Shown in pieces: positions 53,574 through 62,448 of a DNA stretch of 64,000 bases. The position numbers and the translations under genes are program-made. The notes beneath the pieces are model-generated. The model had not been told where the DNA came from, did not search any database, and saw only the letters and a program-made list of their open reading frames with translations. This DNA comes from Stentor coeruleus (Eukaryota; Ciliophora; Heterotrichea; Heterotrichida; Stentoridae), in the NCBI GenBank assembly GCA_001970955.1, contig MPUH01000272.1, positions 1 to 64,000 on the forward strand. The letters run 5' to 3'. Every line of letters begins with the position of its first letter. The stretch's first letter is position 1.

Positions 53574-53755
53574 TCTAAAAAATACAAAGTCTCAGCACAA
53601 AAGTTTAAGATTTAAATTATTTAAAAATCTAAAAAATACAAAGTCTCAGCACAAAAGTTTAAGATTTAAATTAATTAAAAATTCAAAAAATACAAAGTCT
53701 CAGCACAAAAGTTTAAGATTTAAATTATTTAAAAATCCAAAAAATAATCGATTTA
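53574..53755. repeat. 54-bp tandem repeat, about 3.3 copies
   Basis: The core tacaaagtctcagcacaaaa starts at about 53583, 53637 and 53691, exactly 54 bp apart, followed in each copy by gtttaagatttaaatta. Copies differ by one to three bases. It lies 70 bp from the 3' end of the minus-strand gene at 53828. Confidence 0.9.
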
Positions 53756-53827
53756 AAAAATTTTTGATTCAGTGATTCCTTATAGCTAAATTAGTCCTAA
53801 AAAAATAAATTTTCATCTAAAATAATT

Positions 53828-54310
53828 CTAGTTATAAGGATTATCATGCCTTTTCAATCTTAAAACATCTTCATAATAACTAATACTATAAAACAGCCTA
53901 GTAAATTCAATATGATTCTGAATAAATCTTTTGTTTTTACTCATAAATCTTCTGAATTTAGTACAAGCTTTTAGGCTGTTTAACAGGCTATCATTAGTAA
54001 GTTCTCCCTGTATTTCAGAAAATGCTTGAGTTATAGCTTTAAGTTTATTACATATTTTTTTCCCTGCGGCCATAACAGTTGCTATAAACTCTATTGCTAC
54101 ATACCCTTCAAGTTTAGTCGTATAATCATCTATCATTTCTACTTCACTCATTGAGCATTCATCTAAATCTTCATCTAAGCCAATCTCTAGTGTATTTAAT
54201 GCAAAAGTTGAGTTTTCCATACACTCAAGAAGTTTTTTCCATAAATTGCTGTTTTTTTTAATCGGGATACTCAGTAGTGACATGCAGTCGAGTATTTCTT
54301 CAATATCCAT
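53828..54310 (-). CDS. Hypothetical 160-aa helical protein
   Basis: No family recognised. The protein is predicted helical with an acidic patch near residues 46-64 (DEDLDECSMSEVEMIDDY) and a mildly hydrophobic helix around 70-85 (AIEFIATVMAAGKKIC). The C-terminus is basic. Codon use is like neighbouring real genes and the ends are clean (ATG 54310, TAA 53828). No homology to neighbours is evident, so a lineage-specific protein is the fair label. Confidence 0.5.
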   Translation of the reverse strand: MDIEEILDCMSLLSIPIKKNSNLWKKLLECMENSTFALNTLEIGLDEDLDECSMSEVEMIDDYTTKLEGYVAIEFIATVMAAGKKICNKLKAITQAFSEIQGELTNDSLLNSLKACTKFRRFMSKNKRFIQNHIEFTRLFYSISYYEDVLRLKRHDNPYN

Positions 54311-55132
54311 TTATAAATTATCGATTTCTTTTAATCAAATCAAATTCTCCCTATTAAATGTTACATTTTTTCTTGATATCTTTCAAAATTATTTTTTAAA
54401 TATATGAATTTCTTTAAAAACATACTTTGATAGATTTGATAGCTTTGATTGAGTTATCTAGTTCATATACTCCAAAAATCTTAATAATTTATCTATAATT
54501 AATGACACTTTCAGATCTTTTGATTTAGTAAAATATTCTATTGAAATCATTTAAATATAATTAATGAATTTCAATAGATTAAGAAGATAAGTAAATATTA
54601 ACAAATATAGACAAAGATTAAGATATCATTATGCCTTTTTAATTAAAAATAAAAATTACTCAGAATCAAAATATAAAATACTTAGAATCAAAATATGAAA
54701 ATACTAAGTATAAAATACATTTATATCTTGAAAAAAACAATAACTATAATTAATATATCCACAGCTTTAAGGGTATGCATGTTATGCATAAAATCTTGCA
54801 AAATACCTAAAGATCTCTATAAAATATTGCATTTTGATTTAGGTCTTGAAAATTTTGAAAAGTTTAAGATGCCTCTAAATAGAAACTGCTTTTCTAAAAT
54901 ACAAACACTATACCATTGTGGTAAAAGTTCAATAATATAATATTCATAACTTTTGTTATAATGTCTTCCTTGAGAAACATTAACATTTATTCCTTATTTT
55001 TTGATGTATTTAATCACTAAATTCATCGAAATTATCTAGTAAATAGTGCCAAGTTTATTACAAATAAGATAATTTATTGCGTCAAGGTTCTAATTTTTAT
55101 CTCTCTATAAACTATTTAGTATCTTTATAATA
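54311..55132. other. 0.8-kb intergenic region
   Basis: AT-rich divergent flank. An 81-codon frame near 54695 is probably chance. No RNA gene seen. Confidence 0.4.
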
Positions 55133-55990
55133 ATGTCAAAAGTTGATATCCTCCTACGAAGGATTGAAAAAATTCACAATGAACTCGGGGGAACTCTTGC
55201 AGACGCAGGAATAAACTCCAAAGACAAATTCGCCACAACAAGATTCTCTATTGAAGAAAAGCTTCATTCTATTGAATCATCCCAAGAAGAAAAAAAGCGA
55301 GCATTAGAATCTAATACCCAGTAACCAAAACTCAGAGACTCTCCTCAAATAATCAAACTAAAATATAAAATCCTCTTATTAATTAAAGAGGCAGATCATA
55401 ATCTAGTAGATCTTTACAAAATTATTGAAGAACAAAAATCTAAACCAAGGGTAAAAATCATATAGTTTTTTAGTTCAATTGATATAGAAGCCAAAGATAA
55501 TAAATATAGATGGCTTGTTAAAAGATTAGATGATATAAAAAGAGCTGAAGACCTTGGGGATATGGTTGATAAATATACTAATCGAGATTTGCAGAATATG
55601 AAAGCTCAGCTTATGGGATCTGAAGAAATTATTATTGAGGAAGTTAAAGGAAGAGAAGGAGAACTTTTAGATATTGAGAAAGAAGCTGTTAGTAGATGGA
55701 AGAATATGGATAGGAAAATTGATGAATATGCGGATAAAATTGGGGAGAATGTCCTTGAGTTGAAAAGCAGAGCTATGAATATAAATAATGTCCTTGAAAG
55801 ACATGAGGAAAAGCTTGAAAATCTTGATGAAGCTGTTGATTTGGTTAATAGCGAAATGGAAACTACTACAAAAAGACTTAAAAAATTAATCATCAAGGTT
55901 AGGTCTGGAGATAAATTTTGCTTAACACTTTGCTTACTGATTGTCCTTATTGGGTTGATTGTTGTTGCCTACAACATTATTAAAATTTAA
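55133..55990 (+). CDS. Tail-anchored Qc-type SNARE (275 aa, two 15-nt introns)
   Basis: SNAREs drive membrane fusion. Introns gtaaccaaaactcag (55321-55335) and gtaaaaatcatatag (55451-55465) give one open frame. The N-terminal helix (ILLRRIEKIHNEL) leads to a long linker and then the SNARE helix IDEYADKIGENVLELKSRAM, NINNVLERHEEKLENLDEAV, LVNSEMETTTKRLKKLI. A basic boundary and a C-terminal membrane anchor follow (CLTLCLLIVLIGLIVVAYNI). The pattern fits the Qc class; at the ionic zero-layer position the usual Gln aligns with His (RHEEKL). Ends in TAA. A decayed duplicate lies at 51554. Confidence 0.8.
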
Positions 55991-56265
55991 CTTAGAAGCT
56001 TTGCTATAAAATTAATTGGCATTATCCTAAAATAAAATATTTTAACTACTTTAATGTGTATTTGAATTGTGTTGATTCAAAGTTGTGGGCAATTGAGTTG
56101 GACAAAACTTTTAGGCATTTTTGATTGGAAAAAAATAATCGTCTTCTATTCAAACTAAACTTATGATCAGACAATTCCCAAGGTCTTTATCAAAAATAAA
56201 AACATATACGGCTATAAAATCCTCAATGATGAAAAATATCGAGGTATAAATATAAACTTATTATT

Positions 56266-57243
56266 ATGAATCATAAATGCTATGCTACTTTTGAAGACTA
56301 TCTGACAATTGGGTTTATATTTATACAAATAATTTCTATCGGTTCTGATTTTCAAGCTTTTAATAAATTCCTTAGTGATATTTCAGAAATTGTCTCACTT
56401 AACCTTGTTGAAGCAACTAAGTTTAAAGATAGGGCATTCTGGGTTATTTTTTATACAAAAATGGGAATTAGTTACTTTTGGCTTATTATTTTAATAATAT
56501 CTTTATTCAATATTTCAAGATTTTTTGGAAGTTTCACTAAGAGAATTATTGAACTTAAAAAAAACCTATTCCTATCATGTCGAACTATCTTTTTATCCCT
56601 GTTATTGTTTATATTTTAAGTATTCCTTCTTGTACCAAAGCTACAGGATTTGAACTTAAAGATACTTATATAGACTATGATTGCAATTTTAAATACTGGG
56701 ATAATATTCATCTTTTCCTTGTAGTAATAGCATCATTATTAATAATTGCTTATGTGCCTTTGGCTATTATGTACAAAACTTTATGGCAAGAAAATAATAC
56801 AAATATAACAATTCGTGCTTATTCAAAGTATCTTTTATTTAAAAAATTGTTTTATGTAAGTTTGATTGTTTTAGCTAAGATTATTAAGACTTCATATCAA
56901 TTTGCATTTCTTTAGTCTATGGATCAAGCATTTTAGTCATTTTTTTATTTGTTTTAAAGATGAAGACTCCTTATAATTTTGATAGGGAAAAATTGTGGAC
57001 AAAAGTTTTAATATTTTGTGTGCTTTGGAATACTTTTTATGTATACTTAGTCAATCTTTGAATGTTTTAAGTTTTATATGGCTAATATTGCAGTTATTAG
57101 GAATTGTTACAATTATTATCATTGGGTTTATTTTGCAGTCTAAATTACCTCCAAGTTTTGTGGTAACTCGAAAAGGAAATAATATAGTTGACCTTTTCCA
57201 TTTCGCTTTTGGGATTGGAAAAAAACAAAAATGCTATTTATAA
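56266..57243 (+). pseudogene. Frameshifted multipass membrane protein
   Basis: Three overlapping frames together look like one multipass protein with about seven hydrophobic segments (LTIGFIFIQIISIG, FWLIILIISLFNI, IHLFLVVIASLLIIAYVPLA, LSFIWLILQLLGIVTIIIIG). Each change of frame is one base short in a homopolymer: the A8 run at 56557-56564, the T run near 56901 and the T5 run near 57028. Membrane order resembles the C-terminus of the Cys-rich protein at 44239. It is either a decayed gene or a gene with assembly base drops. Ends in TAA at 57243. Confidence 0.6.
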
Positions 57244-57701
57244 CTTCTATAATTCTGTTAGCCAAGAAGATATACAGGCTTAGGTATATTTCTTTATTAT
57301 ATAATAAAAATTTATTCAATTATGCTTAGAAGTAATAGTAAATTAAGTATAAGAGGTTTGTTTCTAATTTTTATTGATCTTTAGCTTTGAAATTTTCAGT
57401 TGTTTATTAATCAAATATTTGCCAGGCCTAAAAATATATATTAAATTTCTTAACTGTAACTTTTCTATGGGAACTTATATATCATTTTATAAATAGCTAA
57501 TTTTACAATTATCAGGAATATTAGCAAACTTTATTATACATTTAAACTTTATCATAACTCATAATCCTAAAAATATAATATATTTTGTCTTTTGTCTTTT
57601 GATATAAATAATAACAAAACCTTATTCTACAATTTTTACAACTCATTAAACTGGGGATAATTAAGAAAGCATTGAACCTTAAACTAAATTATTTCAAATA
57701 T
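57244..57701. other. Intergenic, nothing specific
   Basis: AT-rich spacer between convergent genes; no repeat or RNA recognised. Confidence 0.4.
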
Positions 57702-58376
57702 TTATTTTGTAGTGATATCTTCTCCATCTATATTTAATAGTTTTTTGCATCTTTCACAAAGCAAGTTAAAAAGTTGTCCTTTTTTAAGCCCACTTCTAAT
57801 CTTCCTATTAAAATTTTCATACTCAAGTCCATATTGTTGTTTACGTTCTTTCTCAGATATTGTCTGCCCTTCAATTTGTAATATTTTATCCTGAAGTTCT
57901 TCTATTTGTTCCAAATACTCTTTTTCTGTTGTGTTGTTAATCTCAAGAATATTATTAGCTTCTTCAAAAGCTTTTCTAGCTTTTTCTGTTTTTTTTTTGA
58001 GTTCATCCAATTCGTTTTGAAGATTTTTTTCTGAGTCTTCTATTAAGTTTCTTTGTTCAAGCAAAAAACGTTCGATTTTCTCAATTTCACAAATTTTTTC
58101 TTGTTTTTCCTTTTCGATCTTTGCCAGTTCTTCTGAGATTTCTTTAGTTTCGTTATTGATTCTTTCGATATCATCCCAAATAACTGTTCGGGTTTGGCTT
58201 TTGATTCCTTCCATCTCGCAGATTATGCATAGGAAAATTTTTTCCCCAATACAAGTAACATGATCGTTACAGAAATGCTTTTTACAATCTTTGCATTCTT
58301 TACCTTTACTCATTAGTCCAAAACTCTTTTTGCACAGACTACATTTTTTTGAGTTTTGGCCTTCATCGTTATCCAT
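57702..58376 (-). CDS. FYVE-like zinc finger and coiled-coil protein
   Basis: The 224-aa protein opens with a Cys-rich finger, CSLCKKSFGLM then CKDCKKHFCNDHV then CIICEM, a spacing like FYVE/RPH3A-type two-zinc fingers; the phosphoinositide basic motif RKHHCR is not clearly present (KKHFCN). From about residue 70 to 190 a coiled coil follows (ISEELAKIEKEKQEKICEIE). Near the C-terminus CERC (residues 208-211) could add a zinc ligand pair. Such Rab-effector-like layouts suggest membrane tethering; not shown. Ends in TAA. Confidence 0.7.
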   Translation of the reverse strand: MDNDEGQNSKKCSLCKKSFGLMSKGKECKDCKKHFCNDHVTCIGEKIFLCIICEMEGIKSQTRTVIWDDIERINNETKEISEELAKIEKEKQEKICEIEKIERFLLEQRNLIEDSEKNLQNELDELKKKTEKARKAFEEANNILEINNTTEKEYLEQIEELQDKILQIEGQTISEKERKQQYGLEYENFNRKIRSGLKKGQLFNLLCERCKKLLNIDGEDITTK

Positions 58377-58729
58377 ATTATTTTATCAGAGCATAAAAGA
58401 TCTTTTTGCTTATGAAATATTTTTTAGTATTCTAAGCTAGCTTTAGGCATACATATTAAGTTTTCTACATAATATATTAAAAACATTATTTATATAGTAT
58501 TGATATCACAGCCATTTACCCCATACACATATTTTTAATTATCAACCATAAACTCCAATATTTCACCTAATCACTATAATCTACATAATTTCAAAGTTCT
58601 TTATTCCACACATCAAATTTTCCAATTTGAATCATATCCTCTCATTATAAAAAAAGTTCTTAAAATAATTCACATTTAAAAATATTCAATTAAAATCCAA
58701 TATCAAAACCTAAATAATTTGATATATAA
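58377..58729. other. Divergent intergenic leader
   Basis: AT-rich, G-poor toward the plus-strand ATG. No feature recognised. Confidence 0.4.
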
Positions 58730-59512
58730 ATGGGTAATGCAAACAGCTTCGGCGTAGTTCGTGACAAAGGTTTCAAACAACCAACCCTAACCCAAGAATT
58801 CGCAGGGTCACTTTCTATAGAAAAATATGACATCCTCTACCAAGACTTCATAGCTTTTGAAAGTACCGAAGACCCATACAGTAAAAGTGATGCCAACAAC
58901 AAAACTTCTTCAGAAATCAGTTTTAAAAACCCAATCGCCCTTCGTTTCCTCGAAATTGAAAACTACTGCAAAGACATAAAATTTTCCAAAGGCTGGGAAA
59001 TCGACAACATTATAAAAATTGAATCCATTCGCGTAAATCCTATATAGGGCTCTATCTGGAGTGACTATCTACCAGTAGTCCGTGTGCAAAAAGTATTTTT
59101 CGCTGATATTTCTTATGATGATGTAATTCAAAATTTCCTCTTTCCAGACCTCAGAAAAAAATGGGACCCATTCCGTATACATATGAAACTGACTCAAAAT
59201 TATGACTGGTATAAAATCGAATATCTTTTCAAATACCCAATTTATAATCGGCATTTTCATGAAGTAGCTAAATATAAACTTGAGAATAACGAACTTATGA
59301 TTATGTCTTATAGTATAAACAATATTTTAGAAGAAACTCCTTGCAACTTTTTCAGCTGTTTGAAAATGGTTAAAAAAAACCAAGAAATAACTTTGGTCCT
59401 TATATCGCAGATTGATTATGTTATTAAAGAAAGTGATAAACTAGTTAGGCTTTGTGGGGCTGTTGCAAATTTGACCCTTACAGCTTTTTCTAACTACCTT
59501 TCTAAGGTTTAG
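58730..59512 (+). CDS. N-myristoylated START-like lipid-binding protein (255 aa, one intron)
   Basis: Begins MGNANSF, a myristoylation site with no palmitoylatable Cys next to it. The 15-nt intron gtaaatcctatatag (59033-59047) joins ESIR to GSIWSDYLPVVRVQK. The second part has the START pattern: ISYDDVIQNFLFPDLRKKWD (the K-x-WD motif), then beta strands and the C-terminal helix LCGAVANLTLTAFSNYLSKV. Relative of the MGCCET START-like protein at 36804 by fold. A lipid-transfer or sensing role is inferred. Ends in TAG. Confidence 0.85.
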
Positions 59513-59544
59513 TATTACCAATTTACTATTAGATAATTAATATG

Positions 59545-61176
59545 CTAATTCCTTTCTAGGATATTTTGCATGGTTTTGACTTTGCCTATAAAACTTTGCT
59601 TTTCGTGTTCGAATTTGTCTTTTTCGAGGTCGAATTCTTTTCTCATATCAAAAAGCTCACCTTCTCTCCTTAGGATTTCGTTTAGCTTTTCTTGAAGTTC
59701 GAGCTTCTTTTTATCGAAAAACTCAAGACGGTTTTCATATTTATCTTTCATACGTTTTAACTCACTCATTGCTAGTTCTGCGTTTTTTATGATTTCTTTT
59801 GTTTCTAAATTGCGCTCCCAGTATTTCATCGCCCTTTCTTCATGAATCAAAACTTCTTCTTCTCGTTCTTTTATTCTAAGTTCTTTAACTCGTAATTGTC
59901 TTCTTAATTCTGTATCTTCATCAATAACTTTACCTATAATTACTTCTTCTCTTTTGTTTGGGGCTATTTTCTTTGTAAATACAGGGCTTAATCTTTCAAA
60001 GAAAGGGGTGTTTGATGCTGTTGAGAAAGTGTTGTTATTTTTTGAAGCACACTGCATTGCTTTTAAGCCACGAAGATAAGTCAGTCTATTTTTTATATGT
60101 TCCATTTGTCTTTCAAGATTACTTTTATCTAATACATTGCGAGATTTGAATTGTGACTCAAGAATTTTTAGTTCTCTTTCTAATTGCGATATTTCTGAGT
60201 CCACATTTATCATATCTATACTAGTATTTGATTTCTGCATACTATTTTCCTCACTTGTAAATGAAAAATTGAGAAAAGAAGATATTTCAATGAGAAAAGT
60301 TTTTATTGCTGCGATTTTGTGGTTGTTTTGTGCATTGAATTTATTTTTTGTGCTTTCAAGCCAGATTTTCCCCCTGTCCAAAGTCTCTTTTTCTTTTTCC
60401 AATTCTAAAGTTCTCTTTCTTTGTCGAGCTTCGATTTCAGCGAGTTTTGCTTTTTTTACCGACAATTTTTTGAGTTTTTTGTGGTATTTAATTTTAGCTT
60501 GTTTCGCATCAAAACACTCCCATTCTTTTTCAACCAAAAGTTTTGCCTGACAAACAGCATATTTTCTCATACTATAAAATTCTGAACTTGGACCAGGTCC
60601 ACAAAAAACATCGAATTTCTCAGGGACTTGGAGTTCAAAAGTTTCAGGGATTTTTGGAAAATCTTCAAAAGCTTCTTGCATATGGGCAATTTGCAACTTG
60701 AATTCTAAGTCTCTGATTTTTTCTTCAAGGACTTGTATTTTATTAACATAATTATCTTCTTCACCTAACCGAGATAGATTTTGACTTATTTCAGACTTTG
60801 AACTTAAGGTTTCATCATTCCTCATAACCTTAACATTGACTCTGAAATTTAATAATTTTAGTTTAGCTTTGAAAAGTTTTTGATCTTGAGCTTGTCTTAT
60901 AATATTTTCTAACTTCTCATGAAGGGAGAGTAGATCTGAAACCCGACATTCAATATCATGAACTTTTATTGCACAAGTACCTGTGCATATATTTTCTAAA
61001 AACTTGCATAATACATTAACGTCTTTTGAAGGGATTTCCTGACCAAAAACCAGTTTTAGTCTTTCAGAAATCGCTTTAAGCATGTTTGTTTCACAGTCTT
61101 TTAAAAGACTTTCATTATTTTCTTCAGCCTGTATTTGGCTTGCATTAGCTTTTGTGGGCATTTTTGGAGTTCGCAT
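59545..61176 (-). CDS. Long coiled-coil protein, 543 aa
   Basis: After a short N-terminal domain (residues 20-110, with LLKDCETNMLKAISERLKLV) the protein is mainly coiled coil: residues about 220-300 (KKLKKLSVKKAKLAEIEARQ) and 420-543 (ELRRQLRVKELRIKEREEEV, EKLNEILRREGELFDMRKEF). No membrane or enzymatic domain. Family not recognised; cytoskeletal or basal-body role plausible. Starts at ATG 61176, 142 bp divergent from the gene at 61319. Convergent with the START gene, 32 bp apart. Ends in TAG. Confidence 0.75.
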   Translation of the reverse strand: MRTPKMPTKANASQIQAEENNESLLKDCETNMLKAISERLKLVFGQEIPSKDVNVLCKFLENICTGTCAIKVHDIECRVSDLLSLHEKLENIIRQAQDQKLFKAKLKLLNFRVNVKVMRNDETLSSKSEISQNLSRLGEEDNYVNKIQVLEEKIRDLEFKLQIAHMQEAFEDFPKIPETFELQVPEKFDVFCGPGPSSEFYSMRKYAVCQAKLLVEKEWECFDAKQAKIKYHKKLKKLSVKKAKLAEIEARQRKRTLELEKEKETLDRGKIWLESTKNKFNAQNNHKIAAIKTFLIEISSFLNFSFTSEENSMQKSNTSIDMINVDSEISQLERELKILESQFKSRNVLDKSNLERQMEHIKNRLTYLRGLKAMQCASKNNNTFSTASNTPFFERLSPVFTKKIAPNKREEVIIGKVIDEDTELRRQLRVKELRIKEREEEVLIHEERAMKYWERNLETKEIIKNAELAMSELKRMKDKYENRLEFFDKKKLELQEKLNEILRREGELFDMRKEFDLEKDKFEHEKQSFIGKVKTMQNILERN

Positions 61177-61318
61177 TTAAATTAATTTATAATCTAAACA
61201 GAATTAACTGCAGATACTGGCTATAAAAGATTGCATATATTATCAACTGGAGAAAGTGTTTATAAAAATTCATTTAAAGCTGAAAATAAACATTAAATAA
61301 TGTAAGAATCATAAGAAT

Positions 61319-62068
61319 ATGAAAGGACGTATGTATAAGCCATTTGCATCATGTTTTGAAGAACAAAGAGAAATGATTCAAAGATCAAGGCCTTGGGAAA
61401 AAGATAATGAGCCTCAAGTTTATATGTGGGCCTCAAGTATTCCAGAAAAACTCTTGCACATGAAGGGTCAACAAGGTTTCCAACATGTATCTGAGGCAGG
61501 GATAAATAGAAATACTCAAGATTTTTTAGAAAACAACCAGAAATACATAAGGGGTATAGCAGATCCACTATGCAAAACCCCATCAGTAGGTTCGAGAATA
61601 GTCTCAAGAGTTCAAAGCCCACAAAACATAACAAAAACTTTTTTTCACAATAGTAAATTTAGCAAAGCTACACTCTCTTGTGGCTTTGAGTCTCTTATAA
61701 ATTCTAATGAATCAGCTTCAGTTCAAGTTGCTTTTTCTGAAAACAAACAGGAAGAATTTAAGACAAAAATTCATTTCAGAATTCCAGAAGCTAAGAAAAG
61801 GCTTACAACTGCAAGTTCGATGAAAAACTTTGTCATGAGCATTCCAGATAGACAAGAAAGTGGGTATTTAGTTAATAAATACTCTATACCAAAAGGTTTA
61901 GTTGGGACTAAGAAAAGTAATATTGGGTCTAAGGTTAAATTTAGGAATCCAGTAGTTAATGAGTTTTTGCAAAGATTTGAAAAGAAAAATGATACTTTTA
62001 GTCATATTGTTCGGAGAAAAGGACTGAATGGATGGAAACTTGTGGATATTAAAAAAAGTATCAGCTAA
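61319..62068 (+). CDS. Hypothetical 249-aa basic protein
   Basis: Not recognised. The protein is basic, rich in Ser/Lys/Asn, without hydrophobic segments or zinc motifs. Short distinctive patches are PFASCFEEQREMIQRSRPW and VYMWASSIPEKLLHM near the N-terminus, and the tail NGWKLVDIKKSIS. It shares a 142-bp divergent spacer with the coiled-coil gene. Ends in TAA. Could be a cytoskeletal linker but there is no direct evidence. Confidence 0.6.
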   Translation: MKGRMYKPFASCFEEQREMIQRSRPWEKDNEPQVYMWASSIPEKLLHMKGQQGFQHVSEAGINRNTQDFLENNQKYIRGIADPLCKTPSVGSRIVSRVQSPQNITKTFFHNSKFSKATLSCGFESLINSNESASVQVAFSENKQEEFKTKIHFRIPEAKKRLTTASSMKNFVMSIPDRQESGYLVNKYSIPKGLVGTKKSNIGSKVKFRNPVVNEFLQRFEKKNDTFSHIVRRKGLNGWKLVDIKKSIS

Positions 62069-62448
62069 GATAAAAGATCTAATCATGCAGTAAACTTTTG
62101 TAGATTTATCTAGTATAAACTGTTTTAGGTTTTTTCAAATACGTCTTTGAATGTTTAAATTCATAAATAGTTACAAATTGATATTTTTAATATGATTTGA
62201 GTATAAATTACTATTATTATTGGATATGGTAATATTTATATATACTTTTTATTATTTTAATGAATAATAAAACTCTTTTTTAATAAGTTTTCCAGATAGT
62301 AATATTTTTATCAAGCATAATAATTATTGATTCTATATATACAGTTTTTATAGCATTAAAACTCAAAATTATTCTTCTAAATTCAAAAATAATTTATACT
62401 TATGAATATAAAAACCTTCTCTTAATATCTAAAAAAAAAAATCAAAAA
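62069..62448. other. AT-rich intergenic leader
   Basis: No feature recognised. Confidence 0.4.

Noticed and set aside
54695-54940. 81-codon frame
   Set aside because: No motif or proper flank; AT-rich chance frame upstream of the SNARE gene.
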